From Viola odorata (taxonomy: Eukaryota; Streptophyta; Magnoliopsida; Malpighiales; Violaceae), in contig OY829539.1 in NCBI GenBank assembly GCA_963691705.1, positions 50,194,327-50,258,326 of the forward strand: 64,000 nt of DNA, given 5' to 3'. The notes beneath the pieces are model-generated. The model saw only the letters and a program-made list of their open reading frames with translations, did not search any database and was not told where the DNA came from. The position numbers and the translations under genes are program-made. Below are positions 1-11,502 of this stretch, piece by piece; position 1 is the first letter of the stretch, and each line of letters starts with the position of its first letter.

Positions 1-51
1 ACGGGTCAGATCGGTTATCCGCGGGTTGGCAATTATATTTCTGGGCCAAAA

Positions 52-715
52 ATAATGGGTCGGGCTTAACAAAAAAAAATCAAAATCAAAACCGTAGCCA
101 CCCAAATCAAAATCAAAACCAAATACATCCCGAACAAAATAAATCTAAATCACACTTAAGAAACTAGCAAGAAGTAGAAAAACAATGTAGCAAATAGAAC
201 AAAAACAACAATTTAACCTCTAAAATGACAATCACCAACCATCCATCATATCAGAAAATAGGCCCATTACATTAATATCACCAAAATGTACAGGAAAAAC
301 AAAATAAACCTAAGAGCCTAGTTACCAGGTGGGAGAAAATCTTGAATTAATCGAAACAATCTTTTGACCATGTATAACCTACATAATGGGTCGGGCTTAA
401 CAAAAAAAATCAAAATCAAAACCGTCGCCACCCAAATCAAAATCAAAACCAAATACATCCCGAACAAAATAAATCTAAATCACACTTAAGAAACTAGCAA
501 GAAGCAGAAAAACAATGTAGCAAATAGAACAAAAACAACAATTTAACCTCTAAAATGACAATCACCAACCATCCATCATATCAGAAAATAGGCCCATCAC
601 ATTAATATCACCAAAATGTACAGGAAAAATAAAATAAACCTAAGAGCCCAGTTACCAGGTAGGAGAAAATCTTGAATTAATCGAAAACAATCTTTTGACC
701 ATGTATAACCTACAT
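52..715. repeat. Tandem duplication, two copies of about 331 bp
   Basis: Copy 1 (52-382) and copy 2 (383-715) both start ATAATGGGTCGGGCTTAAC and end in TGTATAACCTACATA. They differ by a few substitutions and single-base length changes in A-runs. The sequence is A-rich with no credible reading frame, so it is a recent local tandem duplication of non-coding DNA. Confidence 0.9.
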
Positions 716-808
716 ACTACAATAAAAGAAGATAAAACCATGTCGTTTATATTTTTTTCCCTCCTGAATATGAACCATGGGAGTGAAAAATCAACCGGTC
801 TAGATTTT

Positions 809-990
809 CTATATAAAAACAGAGTTAGCTATGCCAACCTGCTCCATTGTCTGATCCAGATCTGTAACTAGACCAGAAGATGGCAGTGGAGCACGAACAA
901 CGGGGGAAGAAGAAGCCGGGTTGATGTCATCGCTACTACCTAATGTTCTTCCCACACCTTGAAATGGTTTAGATGGAACTTTAGGCCTCG
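809..990 (-). pseudogene. Isolated exon fragment like p47/PUX (SEP-UBX) Cdc48 adaptor
   Basis: On the minus strand a pyrimidine-rich tract ending in TTTCCAG (acceptor at 992-991) is followed by about 60 open codons ending in TAG at 811-809. The peptide contains KPFQGVGRTLG, then a Ser/Pro linker, then APLPSSGLVTD. From memory this matches the stretch between the SEP and UBX domains of plant p47-like PUX proteins, which recruit the Cdc48 ATPase. After LVTD the expected UBX start is lost. No SEP or UBX partner exon is visible, and low-complexity repeats lie on both sides. I infer a pseudogene fragment or transposon-captured exon. The family assignment rests on a short motif. Confidence 0.4.
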
Positions 991-1016
991 CTGGAAAGAG
1001 AGAAGAAAAGAGAGGA

Positions 1017-1275
1017 GAAAAGAAAAGAAAAGAAAAGAAAAGAAAAGAAAAATAGGGAGCGACTAAAGAATGAAAGAAAGGAGAAAGAGATGCTTATATA
1101 CTTAGGGTTAGGGTTAGGGTCGGGTCGGTTATTTTACGATTTATGAAATGTTGACCTGCGAACCAACCCGCCACTAAATGTGCGGGTCGGTTATGTATCT
1201 GTATATGGGCGGTTATGTAGTTTTTTGTGTTTTTGGCGGGTCGGGTCGGTTCGGGTCGGTGGGTTGGGCGGGTCA
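1017..1275. repeat. (AAAAG)n microsatellite and degenerate GGGTCGG repeats
   Basis: 1017-1052 is an (AAAAG)n run. 1102-1130 has three TTAGGG-like units running into GGGTCGG, and 1238-1275 is a degenerate GGGTCGG array. The same GGGTCGG word occurs at 1-67 and 388-396. It looks like transposon-derived low-complexity DNA, not a telomere. Confidence 0.75.
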
Positions 1276-2445
1276 AATGTTCACCCTTGGATGTAACAAT
1301 GAAAAAACGTGAATAAGAAAGAAGACCCCATTTTCTTCTGCCCAACAACTAATTAAATAGAAACCTAACTGTTTCTAATCTCCTAAAAACTAGATAAGGA
1401 TAACATAAAATAAAATAAAATAGTTTAAATCTCCTAACTGAAAATAGGCGTACAACTATCAATAGAGTTCTAATCATGGAGTGATTCTTCATAAATAAAT
1501 ATTTTGGAAGCAAACAGCTCGCATCCAGCTCACGGCCCAGACCCAATCCGACTTCTCATTAATCCAGTTGACTCTGGTCAACGCTGCGAATCCTCGCCTT
1601 ATCCCAGACATTTTTCTTTCTACCCAAAATTGGCTCTAAACAAATGCTTTCATCTCCTTTTGAATAATTTGCCTCTCAGTCATGGATTCTATAAAAAGGA
1701 AAGGAAAATATCCAAAATTAGCAGTATCATCGCCCAAAAAAGGCATAAAGGATAATGAATATTAAGACATTTAACACACAAAACAAGCGCAGGGGGCAAT
1801 TATTTGTAAAATCTTGTGGATACACGTCTGCGATTTGGAACAATAGCGTATTTGATTGACATGGTTAGAGAATTGATACGAATTTGCCATTCTTGAAGCA
1901 GAAATCTGCCCTCTTTATTTCCCTCCTTGATCACCTCTTCGGGAATGAGAGATATAGAATGGGTTTATTCTTTCGGTTTGAGATGACGATGATGATTTCT
2001 TATATATCTTGTCTTTGCTAATAAAAAGGATTAGAAGCAAAAGTGCAAAAAAAATTACAGTTTATAGTAGGATTAGCTAGAGAAGAGGTTGATCTAGTTA
2101 GAAAGTCAACAGTATAATGAAGCGAAAGATCCAATTCGGTCTGCTTGATCACATCATATCAATTTCTTAGAGAATGGGTTCAATTACCCAATCCTTTGAG
2201 CCTCCTAGATTGATTTTGAGAGAGTAAAAGTTGAGACTTGTGGCATGAGATATAATGAAGAAAATGCTATATGAGGAGTTTGTTCTATGTACTATTGTAA
2301 TGAAAAAGGGGTTGAGTACCTTTTCAACTATTTTGCTTCTAGGTTCCTAGTTTCTTTTGTGGAAATTGTTTTTAATAACTTCACCGATTAACACAACAAA
2401 ACATTCTAACATATTGTATGAATTCACCAGTTCATCGAGCACAAC
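1276..2445. other. No gene recognised
   Basis: AT-rich DNA with only short, unconvincing reading frames on either strand. An open minus-strand stretch near 1820-1960 has no recognisable motif. Confidence 0.6.
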
Positions 2446-3052
2446 TGTTGGGTTCCATTTGATCACTCTTCTTATTCTTCTTTCTTCTTCTCTTCTTTCG
2501 CTGGCCCAAGTGATAAAAGCCGTTGTTAGAACCAAAATCAATTTTGATTAGTACATGAATTGAATGGCGGAATGCGGAAGCGTACCTGATGATGATGTCA
2601 TATTCCTTGTGAAATCCCAGAAACTTGATCTTCTGGTGGATGATTGCTATGTGGGGTTGGATGGAGAACCAAGAGAGAGTTCTATATTTTCTCTGTAAGT
2701 TTTTAATGTAAGTTACCTTTCTGTTTCTCAACTTCTCTTAAAAACTGAAAGGTAACTTATCCTTTTAGCAATTCCACCAGGGATCAATTCCGTCCTTAAT
2801 GTTTTATTAATTCCGAATCGGTCCATCAACAATTCGGAATTAATTCGGAATCTGCACAATCACCAGATTTACCCCCCACACTATTTTAATTAGACGATTG
2901 GAGCCCTTAACTTTAATAGATCATCAATTTGGTCCAATTAACCTAATGTTAACAATATATTATATGACGATACATACATAACATATGCGTCCATATGTTC
3001 TAACGTGTACGAACGGTGCTAACGCATTAGTCCCGTTGTCCAAATTCCAACA
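2446..3052 (-). repeat. 3' LTR of the copia fragment (607 bp)
   Basis: In element orientation it starts TGTTGGAATTTGG and ends CCCAACA, giving the TG...CA ends and short TGTTGG/CCAACA inverted repeats usual for plant copia LTRs. The polypurine tract AAGTGGGAGAT lies at 3063-3053 directly before it. The outer flank at 2441-2445 (ACAAC) would be one side of the target duplication, but the partner is lost with the 5' half. Confidence 0.8.
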
Positions 3053-3433
3053 ATCTCCCACTTGGACAACTACAGAGTATGCGTTCCTTACAGTACCACC
3101 TTTTGTCATACAATCATATGTTAACCTCCGAATGCTAGCATATATCCGTCTAATTCAATCCGGTCCATCAGCTTCATTAATACAAGAACCAAAAGAGTAG
3201 TCATCTCAATCAGAGCAATTAAACTTATAATGATTACGAGTACTAACTAACTAACGACATGGATCCAGTGTGCATGTGCAGCATGGAAATTACAAGTGAT
3301 CTAGACTTGTTAGATTTCCAACTGATCCTCTTTACTTTATGAGATCAAACATTCAGAGCATATATAAACTGTGAAATAACATAATACACAGTTAAAACAT
3401 ATACAAGTTACAATAGTACAAACCGAACTCCCA

Positions 3434-3970
3434 CTAATCCCAGGCATCTAACTTAATGACACTCATGCTCGATACATGGCCATGAAATGCTACAGGTGTC
3501 AATGTCTTAGTGAGCGGATCCGCAATCATATCGTTTGTACCCAGTAACTCTATGCTAACTTGATTGCTCTGAACCCTTTCTTTAACGGCAAGGAACTTTA
3601 TATCAATGTGCTTCGACCTGGAAGAACTCCGATTACAGTTGGAGTACAACACAGCAGCCCGGTTGTCACAAAAGATCTTCAATGGTCTCTCAATACCAGT
3701 GACAACTCGCAGTTCCTTAACCATATTCCGCAACCATATAGCATGACTGGATGCCCCGTAGCAAGCTACGAACTCAGCCTTCATAGTGGAAGATGCAACA
3801 AGTGACTGTTTCGCACTCTTCCATGAAATGGCTCCTTTAGCCAGAAGAAAGACATAACCTGAAGTCGATCTCCGGCTATCGTAGCATCCAGCGAAATCAG
3901 AATCAGTATACCCAATAATCTCAAGCTGATCTGATCTCCTGTATGTGAGCATATAGTCTCGCCTACTCTC
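3434..3970 (-). pseudogene. Copia RNase H domain, 5'-truncated
   Basis: About 178 codons of the C-terminal RNase H region of a copia polyprotein, which degrades the RNA strand during reverse transcription. Visible landmarks are GYTDSDFAGC (first catalytic Asp), the SSTMKAEF motif (usually SSTEAE), the CDNRAAV motif, SRSKHIDI and IADPLTKTL near the end. The frame stays open upstream of the first Met to about 3970, where similarity stops. It ends in a stop at 3434-3436, close to the LTR as expected. Confidence 0.85.
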
Positions 3971-4724
3971 GCAAGAGGCACAAAAAAGAGATTCGGAACC
4001 GCGCGCCCCTTGCGAGAAAAAATAACAGGCCTAAGTCATTTTAACCATTTTAATAATGCTTTTTTCAGTTGAATCAAACTTCTTTTAAATCCAAAACGGT
4101 CAAACCTGTGAGCAGAATTACTTTCATCGTTAGTTTTATGGTGTTGGCTGGTAGGGTTGAGTCGATTCTTTTTGTCAAATTGCGCAACCGATTCACATCC
4201 AATTGGTTTAAAAAGTTATATATCCGATCCTATATTCAATCTTTAAAAAACTAATAAGGTCGGATATTATCTAGCGAGTTCGGTGATTTTTTATTTAAAA
4301 ATTATTACTTTTATACATGTATTGTTTACGTTAGTTAGATCGGTTTTTTTGTGAATATTATAAAAAAGGACTATATTTAATCATGCACGTTGATTTTGTG
4401 TACCGTAGGTTCAAACTGAGCGAGTTGAACGTGTTGATGAACACCCCTAGTTACTAGTTAGTTTATCTAGTAGGCTTAATTAACTTGGTATCTCATGATT
4501 TTTCAGTGCAGTTTATGTTTTCTTTATTTTTTCTTATTAATATTTTTCTATTATAATAATTACATACTGAGTTAATAAGAACTTCAAAATTATATAATAA
4601 AAAAAGTTTATAAAAAATCTTCTCTCAATTCCCTTGATGTACATCTCCTTTGTCATTTGAGTTTAGACATGATAACTTACACACACAACATGAAATTAAA
4701 ATATTATTGTTTGTTGAATTACTC
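3971..4724. other. AT-rich intergenic DNA
   Basis: No gene or recognisable element. The right end probably holds the 3' UTR of the minus-strand HMA gene that stops at 4725. Confidence 0.6.
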
Positions 4725-7545
4725 TTATTCTCCAGTGATGTATAACTTCTTGAGCTCACTGAGCACTTCTTGGGTCTGCTGGTCTTTCTTTCCTTCACAT
4801 TTCTTGCCTTCATGTTTAATCTTTAATCCACCCACAGCATCGAAATCATTGGCAATGATAATCAGCTTCTTCTCCTCTGTTTTCTTCTCCTCTGTCGCCT
4901 GCCTAACTGCTACAATCTGCGTGCGACAAACTTCTCGTAACTCACTAAAAAGGCTTATGAAATCAACATCACCATTTACGGTTAGCTTCTTCTCTTCTCT
5001 GGCCAGCTTCACCGCCACAATCTCTGTGCGACAAACTTCCCGTAACTCCTTTAAAATGGTTACACCAGTAACAATATCAGCACCAGATGGTAATAACTTC
5101 TTCTCTAGTAGTACTGTTTCCGGCCTAAGTACTGATTCAATTACGACATTCTGGCAAACTTTCTTTTTTAACTCGCTTACTATGTCAAAGACATCAACAT
5201 CACCGGTTATGGTTAGTTTTTTCTCCTCCACATCTGCTGCAATAGAGTCAATTTTGGATCCTGTATATATAAACCAAAAGAAATTACTTGTTATAAAAGA
5301 GTACTGATAATAGATGCAGGTCAAGAAATTAACATCTAGCTAATTAAGAACATAGTCTCTTTACTTAGACACTTTATAGTTACTAAATTAGTCCATTATT
5401 ATCAGTTTGGTTCATAAGCTATAGTACGGATTCGAGTTCGAGTTCCAAATTTGTTTACCAATCACAGTAGTTGCTAGTTGCAAAACAATAACCTGCGAAG
5501 TCAAGAACCACTTTCATGGCCTTTTGCTTTATATTGGCATCATCTATGTCCAATCTTAGTACTGTTTCCTGCAAAACCAGCAGTGGCAAATCAATCAGAG
5601 TTACGGGATCATTAATCTTTTGCAATGGATTCATAAATTTGACAGGGACAAAAAGAACATACTGTTCCAATCCGCTGTTTTGGAACTATTTGTTGGTTTT
5701 GGACACGCTCCAGTTTTTCCATTACCCGTTGCAAGTCTTCTTCCACCTTTTTCTTCTCCATAAGCTCTTTTTTCTTGTCTGCCTACACATTAGAAAGTAA
5801 ATATTTTGAAAAATAAATCAGCTCTCAAAGTACTTGCAGCAAAGATTTTTTTTAAAAGAAGAAGAAGAAGTCATAGTAAGTAATTACTTTAGATCAAACC
5901 AGCAACCTCTTGCTTAGTAAGTGAGTTACTTTAGATCAAACTCACACGTACCAACAACTTGTTGGTAATAATACAGAAGTAACTAAACTAACCAAAAATT
6001 TCTCATTTCTACAGATGGGAATACATTCATCATATTCATCAACCCTTTTCTATCTTTTTTAAGCTAATAATTATTATTAAAAAAAAATAGAATTATCAAA
6101 GAGAAGGGGACTGAAAATACAAGTGACAGGTAAAAGATCAATTACCTCTAGAGATTGCACTTGTTCATGCAGCTCAGCAATCAACTTAAGCAATTTTTCT
6201 TTACCCTCCTGCAACATGAATAGCAGCATAGCATGGTAAAGAAAATTGTATTCTGATACCTTAACAAGGTTTTTCTTATAAACCTGGTTTTTCTTATACC
6301 TTAACTTGATGACGATATTCTCTGTCTCTCTTCCTTTTTTTCTCCTTAGCTGTCACTCAGTTTTTTTTTTCATACATAAATTATGGGTATTAGATGTGTT
6401 TCAGTTTCAAGAAGTTCAAAGAGTTGGTTAACTATGGAAATATGGATTAAATTACCTGGATCAACATTGCTAATTGTAACAGATTGCTCTGCTCTTGGAA
6501 CCGGTTGATATTGATCACTAGTTCCATTAATCATTCCTCTGTTTCTACCTCCTGCCAGAGGAGAAATATGGAGGATAAGAAACCCCAATTCTCAAGTAAA
6601 ATTGGTAGCTTTATGTATGCAACTGGGAGGTATATTAATTTCCGAGTAATTAATGTCATATTTAGTAGCAAAACCTACAAAATTTTCATATTGAATGACG
6701 TGGCGAAATCCGTATATTGTACTCTAATTTACTTTTACTCCCATCACTTGAAGTAAAACAACTAAAATCGTGCTGCATGAGTCAGTATGAAAATTTCACA
6801 AGGATGGGTTCTCCAATGCTCTTTTGTAATTTGTTGGTGTGTGATTTGAGATGTTCTTGATTACCTGCTTGTACTCCACTCGTTGTGTCAACGGGAACAC
6901 CAGTTGTTGCTTCAGGTAACAACAGCTTACGCGTTCCATTTTGATTTGCTACCACAAAGAAAGAAAACAATAACCAACAATTTTAGCGCCTATCAAGACA
7001 AAAACAAAAATCAATTTTAGCTGATCGAGCTTTCTCTTCATCTGCTGGTAGTCAAGCACATGTCTTGCAAACTGCAGATTATACACACGCATACATATTC
7101 CTGTGTTGATAATTACATATGTGTGTATAGATATACATACATATACAGACACGTTGCATGTTAGTTACCATGAATTTGTGAGCTTGTCAGGTTTTCTGAT
7201 GATGACCAGGGGAATGAATAATCCTCTGCGCACATAAAAAAAAGAAACAATTTTTCTGATGGTACTGAAACTTGTAAGATTGCGTTATCCAGTTTGAATT
7301 CACTAACTTACAGAAAGTTTAAATTAGATCTGTTTTCAAAACTCTAAACCATAAAAACTCTCAAGAAATTAATTAAGAAAAAGAGAGCCACTAGATTTAA
7401 GGAACCTAATTCTTCTACAAACCATTATTACTACTTCTCAAGTTTAATAGCTAGTGTTTATACTCTCACCTTCTTCCATGTTGTTTTGCAAAAGGCCGCC
7501 GAAGAAATCATCATCGAAACGAATTCCCCCATCAAAAAGACCCAT
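4725..7545 (-). CDS. Coiled-coil plus HMA-like domain protein, nine exons
   Basis: The model on the minus strand is join of 7545-7470, 7225-7169, 6948-6865, 6551-6456, 6349-6300, 6208-6146, 5782-5663, 5568-5493 and 5260-4725. It totals 1,158 nt (385 aa). All introns are GT-AG and all exon phases match, which is the main support; the weakest acceptor is at 6349. Residues about 1-110 are low-complexity, starting MGLFDGGIRFDDD. A basic stretch (KEKKRKRDREYRHQVK) then leads into about 60 residues of charged heptad-like coiled coil, partly resembling a bZIP but lacking its invariant Asn. Next comes a heavy-metal-associated (HMA) type fold, ETVLRLDIDD...KAMKVV and then EEKKLTITGDVDVFDIVSELKK. It has no CxxC metal site, so metal binding is doubtful. 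The second HMA half is repeated three or four times in the last exon. Function unknown; HIPP-like only by the HMA fold. Confidence 0.75.
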
Positions 7546-8407
7546 TGATTACTGTCTGCAAGATCTCAAGAAATTAAGCACAATGTAAATGTTAATTTAT
7601 GTGGCCAAGGTGTGTAGAGTGTAGACTATAGTAGTAGAATTGAATAGATACCATATAATATATAATTCCTAAAAGAAGAGTGAGTTAGAAAAGTCGCCGA
7701 GTAGAAAAAGGTGTGGGCACTTGAATAATTGGAGTAGTAGAGCGCGAATGTCGATCTCGCGCCGGGCTCGCGTGGCCCTCTTAGCCCAGAATCTGACATG
7801 GGACTTTTGTCGCAACTCTGTCAAGTTGAACTGAATATGCTATCATCCTACTATTTCCCAATTTCTAACATTAACTTCAAGTCGCCCCCACTAACCCAGC
7901 TAGGAGATTGTAATATATAGGAAAGAAAAGAGATACCGAATGAAAGTTTGGAAGGGTTTACAAATAGACATGTGCATTAATTCTCCGTGGGCTTGGGGGG
8001 AGGGGGGGACCGATATAATATAAATTACTCCCTTCGGTCCGTATTAAACATCGTTTAAGACGTCTTTCTTTGGTCCAAAACAAACGTTGTTCGCACGTTC
8101 CAAAGCAAATGTCACTTCCGTTTGACGATTTTACTCTTGTTGAGCCACCAAACAAAGCCACAAGCTTCTGCTCTGACATATTTAAGCTTTTCTTTTGCAT
8201 AGCCGTTGGGTGATAATTTTTGGAAAATTTTGAAGGGAAATTGAAAATTGAATTGGGTGGGAAATGAAAGTTTTGATTATCAGAACAATATGCTCTTTAG
8301 TTCTTTCTCTTTTCTTTCTCCTAAATTCCCTTTTATTTTTTCTTCTCCAGCGGTGAATTTTTGTTCTTTTCACTGAAAATTAGGGTTTTATCAACTTGAA
8401 ACACAAC
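7546..8407. promoter_or_regulatory. Divergent intergenic region, probable promoters
   Basis: These 862 bp lie between the minus-strand HMA gene and the plus-strand decayed acidic gene. AT-rich TATA-like sequence on the minus strand around 7650-7670 could serve the HMA gene. From about 8028 a TACTCCCTTCGGTCC segment begins, typical of Stowaway-like MITE ends or similar dispersed repeats. A comparable TACTCCCTCTGGGGC segment lies at about the same distance upstream of the acidic genes at 38259, 44679 and 56970. Confidence 0.45.
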
Positions 8408-8734
8408 ATTGAGAGCATCCACTACTGGGATGACTCTCAATATGACTCCTTAGTTGAATTTGACGATTCCATGAACATGATCGTCAAGGATTCAATTGGA
8501 ATCGGAGAAGATGTCAAGGATGCGGTGGTTGAGGATTTCGGCAAGGAGATGAAGCTTATCGTGGAGGATACATATGATAATGATGGGGAGATGATGTGTC
8601 CTGAATCTGCAGATGTCATTCAAGTCTCATCCTGTGTGGAGGAGATTGAAGGGAGAGTTCACTCTAGAGTTAAGGATGACTCTCAGAAAGTTGTTGATGG
8701 GGTGGCGGATTCTAGGATACCTAAACATACCTAG
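8408..8734 (+). pseudogene. Truncated relative of the acidic EAR-motif gene, start codon lost
   Basis: The open frame encodes a peptide alignable with the 244-aa protein of 38259-38993: YWDDSQYDSLVEFDDSM against FWDDSQDDSCMQFDPVM, then KDSIGIGEDV against PDSIGVPGVEDDV, then IVEDTYDNDGEM against IVPDTYESEDDV. The codon that aligns with the start Met of that protein is ATT at 8408-8410, so the normal start is gone; the next in-frame ATG is deep inside the conserved block. The C-terminus stops at SRIPKHT where the relative has SKIPDLNLP, removing both EAR-like motifs. It also lacks the 50-residue internal duplication. Most likely an old decayed paralog; use of a non-ATG start cannot be excluded. 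Confidence 0.6.
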
Positions 8735-9916
8735 TCTCTATAGCTCTTTGCAAGTTAGGAATTAAATATCCTTGCACTAATGATCAGTTGACCTCAATCG
8801 TAACCGGAGATAGATCTTTATTAGAAAGTTTTCTCTACTTGAGTTAATCATTTTCTTTATTCTGTTTTATTTATTTTGCTATGTTATTGATAATTTCATC
8901 AATACAACTAAAAATCCCCCATTTTGTTACTTGTTTTGTTTTGTTTTTGTTTGGTCATTACAAAAGTTTACATCTTGCACAATTTTTATGAACGATCCTG
9001 TTACTTCTATATGCAATCTACTTTGTGCATATTGACTATTGATTTTATTTATTATTTTTTACGATTTCGATAAATAATTAATAATCTCTTTTAATCCTCG
9101 ACTAAAAGTAGAAAACATGTACTATGGTTTTTGCAAAAACCACAAACCTCCCATAGTGGAATACTAACAACCCCTTAAATTAGATAAATATTTTAGTAGA
9201 CAGATAGAGGAGAAACTTTGCTCTGCGTTGGGGTTTCCTTTCCCTAGGACTCAAACAAGCGTGTTTGGCTTCTGCTGTGAGTGTTGTGCTGCGCTCTACA
9301 ATGGGATATTGCGTTGTGAAATGAAGCAAGTAAATTGTTTAATTAAAAACTATTAATGAGAGAATACCCTACATTAATAAAATTCTTTATTTGTCCCTAT
9401 ATTTTTTCGGATTGGCTAAATTAAATCTCTAATTTTAAATTAAACTATTTTTTTATGAAAAATACCATAAATAGTCTCATTAGCATAAATATGCAAGAAT
9501 TTGGAATTTGGGCTATGCTCCAATTCACTAAAAATGGTATATTTTTGTATTTTAGGGATTTATCTAACCAACTCAATTTGGGCTTTCTAAATTTCTATGC
9601 TTCTTTGTATTCCTTATCACTTCATGATTAGATCTAAGAGCTTTTATGTATTTCTGGGATTGCTTTTTGGATGATGAAAATGGGTTTGAGATCTGGGAAT
9701 TTTTATCTGGGTCTGATTTTTTGGTGACGGAAATGGGTTTGAGATTTGGGAGCTCTGATTTTTGGATGTTGGAAATGGGTCTAATTTTGGTGTAAGTGGG
9801 GATGGGATGTCAATGGTGGTGCTGGTAAATTGTTTTAGAAAACAAGAAAACATAAGACGACGAGAAATTGATTTTGATTTCTCAGAAATAAAAGCAAAAA
9901 TTACAAAACGGTACCA
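8735..9916. other. Intergenic, no gene recognised
   Basis: AT-rich with no credible coding exon. 9650-9790 contains several near-copies of GAAATGGGTTTGAGATCTGGGA-like sequence, a small degenerate repeat. Confidence 0.55.
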
Positions 9917-9925
9917 AACAACTCA

Positions 9926-10240
9926 AGAGTAATAGCATTTTGGACCATGTGCTCGATCGAAATTGTTACAATGGACCTTTAACGATAAAAATGATTAAAA
10001 TAAACCTTATATTCGCCCAAAATTGTTATTATAGATTTGTTAATACGTGACCGTTAAATGCTGAGATGTATTTTATTTTTGATTTTCTTTTCATCTGACA
10101 CGTATTTTCGCACCAAGACTGTCAACCTGTCGGCATACATGTATTTATGATAACTAATTTTTAAATTAAAAATTACTATTATTTTTCTACCTCTATTCTC
10201 ATCTCCTCATCTTCACCGCCGTCACCATCACCATCATCAA
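9926..10240 (+). repeat. Left long terminal inverted repeat of the MULE-like element
   Basis: It pairs with the reverse complement of 26190-26516 over about 300 bp with substitutions and indels. The best-conserved block is AATGGACCTTTAACGATAAA at about 9972-9991. A tract of CACCATCACC-type repeats closes it. Confidence 0.65.
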
Positions 10241-11017
10241 ATTCAAGCAAAAAAAAACACAGACCCATCTCAATAAATATGTTTCCTATCCAAAGAATAC
10301 CCAAATTCAATTAAACCCTAAAACACCCAAAACATCTTCTTCCTCCAACTCTGACTAGCCAAGCTCCAACCACCAGTAACTCTAGTGACCAACCCAAAAA
10401 AATAAATTCAACCCAAACCTAGAACCCAACACCCACCATGAAATCCAACTGTTTTCTACCCTAAATTCCGCAGATTCGATAGCAAACTTGAGCTAAAACA
10501 CTACCACAACTCCAACCAAACTCAAACCTGACCAAACTCCGAACAAGCTCTATCACCAAAAGCCAAAACCGGCCAGATCCCAACCACAATCCCTTATTCT
10601 AAACCAAATCCGACCAGCCTTACACGAAAAAGAAAAGAAGCACCCCCAACCCGAAATTCGGCCAACACCCCTAAGATCCTCTGAAAATCATACCAGAAAT
10701 TCATATCCAAAACCTAAATTCCCACCAGATCTAGGAGGCCTCGGTGGTTGATACTCATGGATGTGGGTGGGGACTATTTTATAATCTGGTGTGCTGATTT
10801 GGACTGTCTCGTTGCTCCTACGCCACCTGCACAGCGTCGGAGGGGGTCTTCGGTGTAGAAGCTCCGACGATCCAGTCAGTAAGCATGATGAAAATAGGTA
10901 GTGAGGGAGAACTATCGGATGGAGGTAGGTAGTTGGGCAGAGCTTTAGTACACGTACGCGTGTATGCTTGTGTCCGTGTCCCATGAAGGGGTGATAAGGG
11001 GGGTATTTATAGCCTCG
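10241..11017. other. Interior of the MULE-like element, left part
   Basis: C/A-rich sequence with many CCAACC and CCAAAC words, possibly captured or decayed gene DNA. No protein family is recognisable. 11008-11012 (TTTAT) with surrounding sequence is TATA-like, directly before the solo LTR. Confidence 0.4.
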
Positions 11018-11502
11018 TGATTGCATTGCATTTCATCATATTTTATTGTCCATTTACTAGTTTATTTGGACAGTAAACCTACTGAATTATCCTTGATTTC
11101 CCCTTTTCTCTGCAGTTCTGGTTTGTTGGCAGAATATTGGAGTTTCCGATTTTCATAGCTGGAGCTGATTTTCCTGTCTTGGCCTAGACTTCGGCCAAGA
11201 CACGTTCGCATCTCAAGCAGCGCACCAGTCAGATCGTCTTGGCCTAGACTTCTGCCAAGACTCTTTTCGTGACACAAGACTGTTGAGAAGTTGCGTTGGC
11301 ACCCCTTTTGGGCTTCGCTTCGCGTGGGCCTTGGCTGCTGACAGGCCGCTTCTATTCGCAAATCCAGAGGGATCTGAAGCCTATCTTATGAAGAATCCTA
11401 AGGGATCTCCCTCTTTTGTATTTGCGATCTTATTTCCAATTTCAAACAATTTTATTGTTACAATCTTTTTAGAGATTTTCTAGGAAGTTTAGTCGAAGTA
11501 GG

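Larger units (their letters stand above)
2446..3970 (-). mobile_element. Truncated Ty1/copia retrotransposon, 3' end only
   Basis: Read on the minus strand, the order is a copia RNase H tail (3970-3434), a short 3' untranslated region, a polypurine tract just outside the LTR, and one complete LTR (3052-2446). The internal region stops at about 3970, inside RNase H, so gag, protease, integrase, most of reverse transcriptase and the 5' LTR are absent. This is a deletion derivative and cannot move by itself. Confidence 0.85.

Noticed and set aside
1102..1125. Interstitial telomere repeat
   Set aside because: Only about three TTAGGG-like units, not the plant TTTAGGG repeat, merging into GGGTCGG low-complexity sequence.
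7020..7075. An extra coiled-coil-like exon (FARHVLDYQQMKRKLDQL) in the HMA gene
   Set aside because: It has an acceptor-like CAG, but its frame needs phase 0 while the neighbouring exons join in phase 1, and no good donor follows.
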